NCBI GenBank assembly: GCA_012518475.1
Contig: JAAYSB010000298.1
Coordinates: forward strand, 1 to 28,852
Length of the DNA stretch: 28,852 nt
Direction of reading: 5' to 3'
Source: Intrasporangiaceae bacterium
GTDB lineage: Bacteria > Actinomycetota > Actinomycetes > Actinomycetales > Dermatophilaceae
In this document: one piece after another, positions 22,885 through 28,852 of the stretch
Layout: every line of letters starts with the position of its first letter
How positions within the stretch are numbered: the stretch's first letter is position 1
Notes under the pieces: model-generated
Seen by the model: only the letters and a program-made list of their open reading frames with translations
What the model was told of the DNA's origin: nothing
Databases searched by the model: none
Position numbers and translations under genes: made by a program

Positions 22885-23067
22885 TCACTCGACCTCCTCG
22901 ACTGCGACGAGGTGCGTCACAGTCCTGACCATCCCGCGGATCTCGGGACGGTCCTCCTTGACGACCGTGTCGCCAATGCGCTTCAGACCGAGGCTGCGCA
23001 GCGTCTCACGCTGGTTCTGCTTGCCACCGATCTCGGAACGGATCTGGGTCACCTTCAGACGTGCCAT
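22885..23067 (-). CDS. rpmD: 50S ribosomal protein L30
   Basis: 60 residues, MARLKVTQIRSEIGG to AVEEVE, the usual L30 length. It sits 2 bp after rpsE and 2 bp before the rplO ATG in the conserved order. No strong Shine-Dalgarno is seen, so coupling to rpsE is likely. Confidence 0.95.
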   Translation of the reverse strand: MARLKVTQIRSEIGGKQNQRETLRSLGLKRIGDTVVKEDRPEIRGMVRTVTHLVAVEEVE

Positions 23068-23069
23068 GG

Positions 23070-23735
23070 TCACGCACCTGCCCTTGCAGCCTTGGCCGCC
23101 TCGGCAGCCTCCGCACGACCGGCAGCCTGTGCGCGCAGCATGGCGGCCGGGGCAACCTCGTCGAGAGCCTTGCCGCGACGGGCGGCGACAGCCTCGGGGT
23201 GCTCGAGGTCCTTGAGTGCCTGGACGGTCGCGTGGACGATGTTGATGGCGTTCTCCGAGCCGAGCGACTTGGAGAGCACGTCGTGCACACCGGCGCACTC
23301 GAGGACGGCGCGCACCGGGCCACCGGCGATGACACCGGTACCGGGCGAGGCCGGGCGGAGCATGACGACACCGGCCGCCTTCTCGCCCTGGACCGGGTGC
23401 GGGATGGTGCCCTGGATCCGGGGAACCTTGAAGAACGCCTTCTTGGCCTCCTCGACACCCTTGGCGATCGCCGCGGGCACCTCCTTGGCCTTGCCGTAGC
23501 CGACGCCCACGGTGCCGTCACCGTCGCCGACGACGACGAGAGCGGTGAAGCTGAAGCGGCGGCCACCCTTGACGACCTTCGCGACCCGGTTGATGGTCAC
23601 GACGCGCTCAAGGTAGGCGTTCTTCTCGGTGTTGTCGCGACGGTTGTCACGACGGTCATTACGGTCGCCGCGGCGGTCCGAACGCTCGCCACGCTCGTTT
23701 GCGGGTCCCGTGCCTCGACGCTGGGGTCCTGGCAT
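23070..23735 (-). CDS. rpsE: 30S ribosomal protein S5
   Basis: 221 residues. The N-terminal part (about residues 10-36) is an Arg/Asp/Asn-rich repeat (RSDRRGDRNDRRDNRRD), longer than in many bacteria. The double-stranded RNA-binding fold follows (ERVVTINRVAKVVKGGRR), and the C-terminal lobe has TGVIAGGPVRAVLE. S5 helps decoding accuracy and mRNA unwinding. An Ala-rich tail ends it. GAGGAG precedes the ATG. Confidence 0.97.
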   Translation of the reverse strand: MPGPQRRGTGPANERGERSDRRGDRNDRRDNRRDNTEKNAYLERVVTINRVAKVVKGGRRFSFTALVVVGDGDGTVGVGYGKAKEVPAAIAKGVEEAKKAFFKVPRIQGTIPHPVQGEKAAGVVMLRPASPGTGVIAGGPVRAVLECAGVHDVLSKSLGSENAINIVHATVQALKDLEHPEAVAARRGKALDEVAPAAMLRAQAAGRAEAAEAAKAARAGA

Positions 23736-23761
23736 CAGAGTCTCCTCAATTCTTTCGTGGG

Positions 23762-24136
23762 TCAGAGAGCGAGCCCGGCATCGCGGGCACCCTCAGCGAT
23801 CGCGGCAACACGGCCGTGGTACTTGTTCCCGGCGCGGTCGAAGACAACAGCCTCGACCCCGGCCGACTTGGCCCGCTCGGCGAGCAGCTCGCCGACCTTC
23901 TTGGCCTTCTCGGTCTTGTCGCCGTCGAACGAGCGCAGGTCCGCCTCCATCGTCGACGCGGACACGAGGGTCTTACCCACGGTGTCGTCGACAATCTGAG
24001 CGAAGATGTGCCGGCTCGAGCGGGACACGACGAGACGCGGGCGCTCAGCGGTGCCCGAGAGGCGCTTGCGGACGCGCAGGTGGCGGCGGCCGCGTGCTGC
24101 GACCTTGCCCTTGGCGCGCTTGACGATCATCGCCAT
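23762..24136 (-). CDS. rplR: 50S ribosomal protein L18
   Basis: 124 residues. It binds 5S rRNA with L5. It has RHLRVRKRLSGTAERPRLVV, RSSRHIFAQIVDD and the C-terminal FDRAGNKYHGRV. The start at 24136 is 3 bp after the rplF stop. Its Shine-Dalgarno is weak, so re-initiation after rplF is plausible; an ATG at 24130 is an alternative. Confidence 0.96.
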   Translation of the reverse strand: MAMIVKRAKGKVAARGRRHLRVRKRLSGTAERPRLVVSRSSRHIFAQIVDDTVGKTLVSASTMEADLRSFDGDKTEKAKKVGELLAERAKSAGVEAVVFDRAGNKYHGRVAAIAEGARDAGLAL

Positions 24137-24139
24137 GGC

Positions 24140-24676
24140 TTACTTACCAGCCTTTCCAACCTTGCGACGGATGTGCTCGCCCGCGTAGCGGATGCCCTTG
24201 GCCTTGTACGGGTCGGGCTTACGCAGCTTGCGGATGTTCGCGGCGACCTCGCCGACGAGCTGCTTGTCGATGCCCTGGACCGAGAACCGGGTCTGGTTCT
24301 CCACCACGAAGGTGATGCCGGCCGGGGGCTCGACGGTGATGGGGTGCGAGTAGCCGAGGGCGAACTCGAGGTTGCTGCCCTTGGCCAGGACGCGGTACCC
24401 CGTGCCGTGGATCTCGAGCTTCTTCTCGTAGCCCTCGGTGACACCGAGCACCATGTTGTTGATGAGCGTGCGGGTCAGGCCGTGCAGCGAGCGCGAGTCA
24501 CGCTCGTCGTTCGGGCGGCTGACCTCGATGCCGTCCTCACCCTGGGCGACGCTGATCGGGCCGGCGACCTCATGGCTGAGCTCACCCTTGGGGCCCTTGA
24601 CCGTGACGGTCTGGCCCTCGATCTTGACGTCGACACCCGAGGGGATGGCAACAGGCATGCGTCCAATACGCGACAT
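24140..24676 (-). CDS. rplF: 50S ribosomal protein L6
   Basis: 178 residues, the standard length: MSRIGRMPVAIPSGV at the start and PDPYKAKGIRYAGEHIRRKVGKAGK-type residues near the end, ending in the basic tail. L6 lies at the GTPase-centre side of 50S. AAGGGG is 8 nt before the ATG. It is 12 bp after rpsH and 3 bp before rplR. Confidence 0.97.
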   Translation of the reverse strand: MSRIGRMPVAIPSGVDVKIEGQTVTVKGPKGELSHEVAGPISVAQGEDGIEVSRPNDERDSRSLHGLTRTLINNMVLGVTEGYEKKLEIHGTGYRVLAKGSNLEFALGYSHPITVEPPAGITFVVENQTRFSVQGIDKQLVGEVAANIRKLRKPDPYKAKGIRYAGEHIRRKVGKAGK

Positions 24677-24688
24677 GTCTTGTTCCCC

Positions 24689-25087
24689 TTACCAGACGTA
24701 GGCGAGGACTTCCCCGCCCACACCCTTTTGGGCCGCCTGCTTGTCCGTGAGGAGACCAGACGACGTGGAAATGATGGCGACACCGAGACCACCGAGGACC
24801 TTGGGAAGGTTCGTGGACTTGGCGTAGACGCGCAGACCGGGCTTGGACACCCGGCGCACGCCGGCGATCGAACGTTCGCGGTTCGGGCCGTACTTGAGGC
24901 TGATCGTGAGGGTCTTGCCGACTTCGGCGTCCTCCACGGTCCAGCCGCCGATGTAGCCCTCGGCCTCGAGGATCTCCGCGATGTGCGACTTCAGCTTCGA
25001 GAACGGCATGGAGACGTCGTCCTTCTGCGCCGAGTTGGCGTTGCGGACGCGGGTCAGCATGTCCGCGATCGGGTCAGTCATTGTCAT
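24689..25087 (-). CDS. rpsH: 30S ribosomal protein S8
   Basis: 132 residues from the ATG at 25087, with GGAG 7 nt upstream; the second ATG at 25081 is possible. It has DPIADMLTRVRNAN and the C-terminal STSSGLLTDKQA and GGEVLAYVW. S8 is a 16S central-domain assembly protein and, in E. coli, represses the spc operon by binding mRNA. The 130-bp gap upstream holds a hairpin (25133-25149). Confidence 0.97.
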   Translation of the reverse strand: MTMTDPIADMLTRVRNANSAQKDDVSMPFSKLKSHIAEILEAEGYIGGWTVEDAEVGKTLTISLKYGPNRERSIAGVRRVSKPGLRVYAKSTNLPKVLGGLGVAIISTSSGLLTDKQAAQKGVGGEVLAYVW

Positions 25088-25132
25088 TGGGCTTCTCCGC
25101 CCCTTCTCACCGTGGTTTCCTCACCGCGACTG

Positions 25133-25149
25133 CCCCTCCAGCGGAGGGG
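25133..25149 (-). promoter_or_regulatory. Hairpin in the rpsZ-rpsH gap
   Basis: CCCCTCC (25133-25139) and GGAGGGG (25143-25149) pair around a 3-nt loop, about 46 nt upstream of the rpsH start on the minus strand. It may be part of a leader or an internal stabiliser. S8 regulation is an inference from E. coli only. Confidence 0.4.
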
Positions 25150-25217
25150 GTATGCGGCGCGGACCTTCGATGTAGATGGAATGTTGTTCGTGTGGAATGA
25201 GATGTGGATGGGCTGGA

Positions 25218-25403
25218 CTACCAGCTGGACTTGGTCACGCCGGGAAGCTCACCGCGGTGGGCCATCTCCCGGAGGCAGATCCGGCACAGGCCGAACTTGC
25301 GGTAGACCGAGTGCGGACGGCCGCAGCGCTGGCACCGGGTGTAGCCCCGGACCTTGAACTTCGGCGTCTTGGCGGCCTTGTTCTTCAGAGCGGTCTTTGC
25401 CAT
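25218..25403 (-). CDS. rpsZ: 30S ribosomal protein S14, type Z (zinc-binding)
   Basis: 61 residues, MAKTALKNKAAKTPKF to GVTKSSW. Four cysteines, Cys24, Cys27, Cys40 and Cys43, form the zinc site, which marks the short Zn-dependent S14. Some actinobacteria carry a second, longer zinc-free copy used when zinc is scarce. It is 4 bp downstream of rplE in the standard spc order. Confidence 0.97.
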   Translation of the reverse strand: MAKTALKNKAAKTPKFKVRGYTRCQRCGRPHSVYRKFGLCRICLREMAHRGELPGVTKSSW

Positions 25404-25407
25404 GGGA

Positions 25408-26001
25408 TCAGTTCTCCTTGAACGGGAAGCCGAGCGCCTTGAGCAGCGCACGTCCCTCGTCGTCATTGGTCGCCGTCGTGACGACGGTGATGTCCATGCC
25501 ACGAACGCGGTCGATCTTGTCCTGGTCGATCTCGTGGAACATCGACTGCTCCGTCAGACCGAAGGTGTAGTTGCCACGCCCGTCGAACTGCTTCGGGGAC
25601 AGGCCACGGAAGTCGCGGATTCGCGGAAGAGCGATCGTCACGAGACGGTCGAGGAACTCCCACATCCGGTCGCCGCGCAGCGTCGTGTGGGCGCCGATCG
25701 GCATCCCCTCACGAAGTTTGAACTGCGCGATGGACTTGCGCGCCTTGGTCACGAGCGGCTTCTGGCCGGTGATGGCGGTGAGGTCGCGGATCGCGCCCTC
25801 GATGAGCTTGCTGTCCCGAGCAGCCTCGCCCACACCCATGTTGACGACGACCTTGGTCACGCCGGGCACCTGCATCGGGTTCGCGAACCCGAACTGCTCG
25901 GTGAGGGTGGCCTTGATCTCGTCCTGGTAGCGGGTCTTCAGACGCGGGGTGGTCTTCTCGGCTGCCGTCTCGGTGCCGGTCTCGGTCACGGTGTCAGTCA
26001 T
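25408..26001 (-). CDS. rplE: 50S ribosomal protein L5
   Basis: 197 residues; a short Thr/Glu-rich tail (TDTVTETGTETAAEKT) precedes the conserved YQDEIKATLTEQF. It also has KVVVNMGVGEA, RDFRGLSPKQFDGRGNY and MDITVVTTA. L5 binds 5S rRNA and contacts the P-site tRNA. The start ATG overlaps the rplX stop (TGATG) and has GGAAGGA upstream. Confidence 0.97.
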   Translation of the reverse strand: MTDTVTETGTETAAEKTTPRLKTRYQDEIKATLTEQFGFANPMQVPGVTKVVVNMGVGEAARDSKLIEGAIRDLTAITGQKPLVTKARKSIAQFKLREGMPIGAHTTLRGDRMWEFLDRLVTIALPRIRDFRGLSPKQFDGRGNYTFGLTEQSMFHEIDQDKIDRVRGMDITVVTTATNDDEGRALLKALGFPFKEN

Positions 26002-26357
26002 CAGAGGTCCTTCCCCGTGCGTGCACCCACGCGGGTGCGCGCGGTCTTGGTGCGACCGCCGCGCTCGACGGTCTCGACCTTGGTCTTGATCCGGGTCGGC
26101 TTCTTGTCCTGCGGGTCGACGATCCCGACGTTGCTCACGTGGATCGACGCCTCCTGGACGACGAGGCCGCCGCTGCGGGCACCGCGGTCCGTGCCGGCCT
26201 TGGTGTGCCGCGTGACGCGGTTGACACCCTCGACCAGGACGCGTGAGGTCTCCGGGAAGACCTCGATGACCTTACCGGTCGAGCCCTTGTCCTTGCCGGC
26301 GAGCACCTGGACGGTGTCGCCCTTCTTGATCTTCATCTTTGCCTTGTTGCTAGCCAT
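26001..26357 (-). CDS. rplX: 50S ribosomal protein L24
   Basis: 118 residues. The N-terminal KOW motif is KKGDTVQVLAGKDKGSTGKV, and a conserved VLVEGVNRVTRHTK follows. L24 is an early 50S assembly protein near the tunnel exit. Its ATG is 3 bp after the rplN stop and its stop overlaps the rplE start. Confidence 0.97.
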   Translation of the reverse strand: MASNKAKMKIKKGDTVQVLAGKDKGSTGKVIEVFPETSRVLVEGVNRVTRHTKAGTDRGARSGGLVVQEASIHVSNVGIVDPQDKKPTRIKTKVETVERGGRTKTARTRVGARTGKDL

Positions 26358-26360
26358 GAC

Positions 26361-26729
26361 TCAGAGCACCTCCGGAGCGAGCGAGATGATCTTCATGAAG
26401 CGCTTCTCGCGCAGCTCGCGGCCGACGGGGCCGAAGATGCGGGTTCCACGCGGGTCGCCGTCACCCTTGAGGATGACCGCGGCGTTCTCGTCGAACTTGA
26501 TGTACGAGCCATCGGCGCGACGGCGCTCCTTGACGGTGCGCACGATGACTGCCTTGACGACGTCGCCCTTCTTGACGTTGCCGCCGGGGATGGCGTCCTT
26601 GACCGTAGCGACGATGGTGTCACCGATACCCGCGTAGCGGCGGCCGGAGCCACCGAGCACACGGATGCACAGGAGCTCCTTGGCTCCTGTGTTGTCGGCG
26701 ACGCGCAGTCGCGACTCTTGCTGGATCAC
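26361..26729 (-). CDS. rplN: 50S ribosomal protein L14
   Basis: 122 residues, exactly the usual length, from a GTG with AAGGAG 8 nt upstream. It has QQESRLRVADNTGAKE at the start and GTRIFGPVGRELRE near the end. L14 forms intersubunit bridges. A 129-bp gap with two palindromes precedes it, separating it from rpsQ. Confidence 0.97.
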   Translation of the reverse strand: MIQQESRLRVADNTGAKELLCIRVLGGSGRRYAGIGDTIVATVKDAIPGGNVKKGDVVKAVIVRTVKERRRADGSYIKFDENAAVILKGDGDPRGTRIFGPVGRELREKRFMKIISLAPEVL

Positions 26730-26790
26730 TTCAGATTCTCCTTGTCGTGCCGGTTCTCACTCGCGTGAGCCTTGCCGAACGGATCGGGGT

Positions 26791-26857
26791 CTCGGCTGCG
26801 CCGAGGCTGTCTTTGCTGTTTCGCCGAACCAAGCTCGCTTCGCTCGACGGTTCGGCG
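26791..26857. repeat. Two palindromes in the rpsQ-rplN gap
   Basis: Palindrome A: CTCGGC (26791-26796), loop TGC, GCCGAG (26800-26805). Palindrome B: CGCCGAACC (26822-26830) and GGTTCGGCG (26849-26857) with an 18-nt loop. An extra GCCGAAC at 26774-26780 could pair with the same right arm, giving an alternative fold. The gap is 129 bp and has no gene. Confidence 0.6.
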
Positions 26858-26858
26858 G

Positions 26859-27146
26859 TTACTTGGCCTTCTCGAGGATCTCCACCACGCGCCAGCGCTT
26901 GGTGGCGCTGAGCGGACGGGTCTCCATGATGAGGACGCGGTCGCCGACACCGGCAGAGTTCTGCTCGTCGTGGGCCTTGACCTTGTGCGACTTGCGCATG
27001 ACCTTGCCGTAGAGCGCGTGCTTGACGCGGTCCTCGACCTCGACCACCACGGTCTTGTCCATCTTGTCGCTGACCACATAGCCCTGGCGGGTCTTGCGGT
27101 AGTTGCGGTGCTCGGCGGTGGTGCTCACGGTGCTCTCCTCAGCCAT
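26859..27146 (-). CDS. rpsQ: 30S ribosomal protein S17
   Basis: 95 residues from the ATG in a TGATG overlap with rpmC; the GTG at 27149 is unlikely. Its N-terminus is a 12-residue Glu/Ser/Thr-rich extension before NYRKTRQGYVVSDKMDKTVVV. The OB-fold continues with YGKVMRKSHKVKAHDE and GDRVLIMETRPLS. S17 is a primary 16S binder. It is followed by the 129-bp palindromic gap. Confidence 0.97.
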   Translation of the reverse strand: MAEESTVSTTAEHRNYRKTRQGYVVSDKMDKTVVVEVEDRVKHALYGKVMRKSHKVKAHDEQNSAGVGDRVLIMETRPLSATKRWRVVEILEKAK

Positions 27147-27424
27147 CACTTGGCCTCCGCCTTCTGCGCGGACTTCTTGCTGTCGTCGGTGGCCGCAGCC
27201 GGGGCGGCGCCGATGCCGAGCTCGCGCTCACGCATCTCGGTGTAGATCCGCGCGATGTCCTTGCGGACGGCGCGGAGCCGGCCGTGGTTGTCGAGCTGGC
27301 CCGTAGCGGACTGGAACCGGAGATTGAACAGCTCCTCCTTGGCCTTCTTCAGCTCGTCGACCAGACGGTCGTCGTCCATACCGCGCAGCTGCTCGGTTGC
27401 CAGATCCTTGCTTCCAACGGCCAT
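27146..27424 (-). CDS. rpmC: 50S ribosomal protein L29
   Basis: 92 residues. The L29 coiled coil spans about residues 8-68 (DDDRLVDELKKAKEELFNLRF, here shown only to locate it, then DIARIYTEMRERE). An Ala/Lys-rich tail (AAPAAATDDSKKSAQKAEAK) of about 20 residues follows. L29 lies near the tunnel exit beside L23. Both ends overlap neighbours as TGATG. Confidence 0.96.
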   Translation of the reverse strand: MAVGSKDLATEQLRGMDDDRLVDELKKAKEELFNLRFQSATGQLDNHGRLRAVRKDIARIYTEMRERELGIGAAPAAATDDSKKSAQKAEAK

Positions 27425-27843
27425 CAGATGTCACCACCCTCACGCTTGACGAAACGGCACTTCATGGGGAGCTTGTGCATCGCGAGACGCAGGGCCTCAC
27501 GCGCAACCTCCTCCGGGACACCGGACAGCTCGAACATGACGCGGCCGGGCTTGACGTTGGCGATCCACCACTCCGGGGAGCCCTTTCCGGAACCCATGCG
27601 GGTCTCGGCCGGCTTCTTGGTGAGCGGGCGGTCCGGGTAGATGTTGATCCAGACCTTTCCGCCACGCTTGATGTGACGGGTCATCGCGATACGGGCCGAC
27701 TCGATCTGCCGGTTGGTCACGTAGGCGGGCTCGAGGGCCTGGATGCCGTAGTCACCGAAGGCGACCTTCGTGCCGCCCTTGGCAGCGCCGCCCCGGCCGG
27801 GGTGGTGCTGCTTGCGGTGCTTGACTCGACGAGGAATCAACAT
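27424..27843 (-). CDS. rplP: 50S ribosomal protein L16
   Basis: 139 residues, the standard length. It has MLIPRRVKHRKQHHPGR, then RPLTKKPAETRMGSGKG and MFELSGVPEEVAREALRLA. L16 shapes the A site and peptidyl-transferase region and is a late-assembly protein. Its stop and start both overlap neighbours by one base (TGATG). Confidence 0.98.
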   Translation of the reverse strand: MLIPRRVKHRKQHHPGRGGAAKGGTKVAFGDYGIQALEPAYVTNRQIESARIAMTRHIKRGGKVWINIYPDRPLTKKPAETRMGSGKGSPEWWIANVKPGRVMFELSGVPEEVAREALRLAMHKLPMKCRFVKREGGDI

Positions 27844-28676
27844 CAGTTGTTCTCTCCCTCAGGACTTGCCGGCGCCTCCGCTGCAGGAGCGGACTCGGTC
27901 GCAGCTGCCGCGCTGGCCTCGGCGGGAGCCTCGGTGCGCTCTGCGCGACGGGCGCGGGCGGGGCGGTCAGCGCCATCGCGACGCGGACCACGGGACGGAC
28001 GGTTGGGGGCGGCGGCCTGCTGGGCGGCAAGCTCACGCGCGGTGAGGTCGCCCTTGTAGATCCAGACCTTGACGCCGATGCGACCGAAGGTCGTGCGGGC
28101 CTCGTAGAAGCCGTAGTCGATGTTCGCGCGGAGGGTGTGCAGCGGCACCCGTCCCTCGCGGTAGAACTCGGTGCGGCTCATCTCCGCGCCGCCGAGACGG
28201 CCGGAGACCTGGACCCGGATGCCCTTGGCGCCGGCACGGGTGGCCGACTGCATCCCCTTGCGCATCGCGCGACGGAACGAGACACGGGCCGAGAGCTGCT
28301 CTGCGATGCCCTGGGCAACGAGCTGGGCGTCGATCTCGGGGTTCTTGACCTCGAGGATGTTCAGCTGGACCTGCTTGCCGGTGAGCTTCTCGAGCTCACC
28401 GCGGATGCGGTCCGCCTCGGCGCCGCGGCGACCGATGACGATGCCGGGGCGAGCGGTGTGGATGTCGACACGGACCCGGTCCCGGGTGCGCTCGATCTCG
28501 ACGCGGGCGATGCCGGCGCGCTCCATGCCCTCGGACATGAGCTTGCGGATCGCGACGTCCTCCTTGACGTAGTCGCGGTAGCGCTGACCCTCATTGGTGG
28601 AGTCGGCGAACCAGCGGCTCTTGTGGTCGGTCGTGATGCCGAGTCGGAAGCCGTGCGGGTTGACCTTCTGTCCCAT
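27843..28676 (-). CDS. rpsC: 30S ribosomal protein S3
   Basis: 277 residues, ATG start. The type II KH domain is marked by VIGRRG at 80-85. The C-terminal core has SGRLGGAEMSRTEFYREGRVPL and YGFYEARTTFGRIGVKVWIYKG. From about residue 225 the tail is disordered-looking and Arg/Pro/Ala-rich, then Glu-rich (PEGENN). S3 helps mRNA entry and unwinding. The stop overlaps rplP and the start overlaps the rplV stop (TGATG). Confidence 0.97.
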   Translation of the reverse strand: MGQKVNPHGFRLGITTDHKSRWFADSTNEGQRYRDYVKEDVAIRKLMSEGMERAGIARVEIERTRDRVRVDIHTARPGIVIGRRGAEADRIRGELEKLTGKQVQLNILEVKNPEIDAQLVAQGIAEQLSARVSFRRAMRKGMQSATRAGAKGIRVQVSGRLGGAEMSRTEFYREGRVPLHTLRANIDYGFYEARTTFGRIGVKVWIYKGDLTARELAAQQAAAPNRPSRGPRRDGADRPARARRAERTEAPAEASAAAATESAPAAEAPASPEGENN

Positions 28677-28852
28677 CAGCGGGTGCCTCCGTTCTTCTTC
28701 TCGGTGCTCTTGACGATCACGGTGATGTGGCTGGTGCGCTTGTTGATGCGCGAGGCGCGGCCCTGGGCGCGCGGACGGAACCGCTTCATCGTCGGGCCCT
28801 CGTCCACGAACGCCTCGGCGACGACGAGGTCACCCTCGTTGAACGGCGTGGC
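28676..28852 (-). CDS. rplV: 50S ribosomal protein L22, 3' part only
   Basis: The last 58 residues are visible; the gene runs off the right edge. They read through FVDEGPTMKRFRPRAQGRAS, then INKRTSHITVIV and the tail KKNGGTR, typical of L22, whose beta-hairpin reaches into the exit tunnel. Its stop overlaps the rpsC start. It belongs to the S10-type part of the cluster. Confidence 0.95.
   Translation of the reverse strand, partial: ATPFNEGDLVVAEAFVDEGPTMKRFRPRAQGRASRINKRTSHITVIVKSTEKKNGGTR

Noticed and set aside
23699..25357. Plus-strand open frame of 552 codons opposite rplR-rpsH
   Set aside because: It overlaps well-supported ribosomal protein genes on the other strand and has no motifs.
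1..28852. CRISPR arrays, tRNA/rRNA genes, insertion sequences, prophage or att sites
   Set aside because: No regular spaced repeats, no cloverleaf-like sequence and no transposase or integrase signatures were seen. The three 13-bp units at 3562 have no spacers.

Overview
This is a high-GC actinobacterial chromosome segment, most likely from Micrococcales and probably near Intrasporangiaceae/Dermatophilaceae. That placement is inferred from GC-rich third positions, frequent GTG starts, a DUF222/HNH gene, a MobA-DUF6457 pair and the style of the ribosomal protein tails. The lineage is not proven. It is core chromosome. I see no insertion sequence, prophage, CRISPR array, tRNA or rRNA.

Right half (about 15.1-28.85 kb, minus strand): the S10-end/spc/alpha ribosomal supercluster, running right to left as rplV(partial)-rpsC-rplP-rpmC-rpsQ-rplN-rplX-rplE-rpsZ-rpsH-rplF-rplR-rpsE-rpmD-rplO | secY-adk-map | infA-rpmJ | rpsM-rpsK-rpsD-rpoA-rplQ. 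Most neighbours overlap by one base (TGATG or TAATG) or lie a few bases apart, which suggests translational coupling. A strong hairpin plus a short U run separates rplO from secY, and larger hairpin-bearing gaps precede infA, rpsM and rpoA, so the cluster is probably several transcription units. A perfect 17-bp stem closes the cluster after rplQ, facing a convergent 2-oxoglutarate oxygenase gene.

Left half: truA, rplM-rpsI and glmM are the usual actinobacterial continuation of the cluster (minus strand). Between truA and rplM sits a roughly 9.5-kb block of less conserved genes: a DUF222/HNH protein, an ABC-F ATPase, a secreted GH13 amylase, exonuclease III, a frameshifted nagB, a DUF2207-like membrane protein and an ArsR-type regulator. 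The 2OG oxygenase lies between rplQ and truA. At the far left, a partial mobA-like gene overlaps a DUF6457 gene and converges on glmM.

The housekeeping genes supply ribosome assembly (r-proteins, IF-1), protein export (SecY), N-terminal methionine removal (Map), nucleotide balance (Adk), transcription (RpoA), tRNA modification (TruA) and the peptidoglycan precursor pathway (GlmM). I found no convincing new defence or metabolic system. The points most worth checking are the extra C-terminal domain on L17, the single-base frameshift in nagB, three 13-bp repeats at the start of the ArsR-type gene, and several structured gaps inside the ribosomal cluster.
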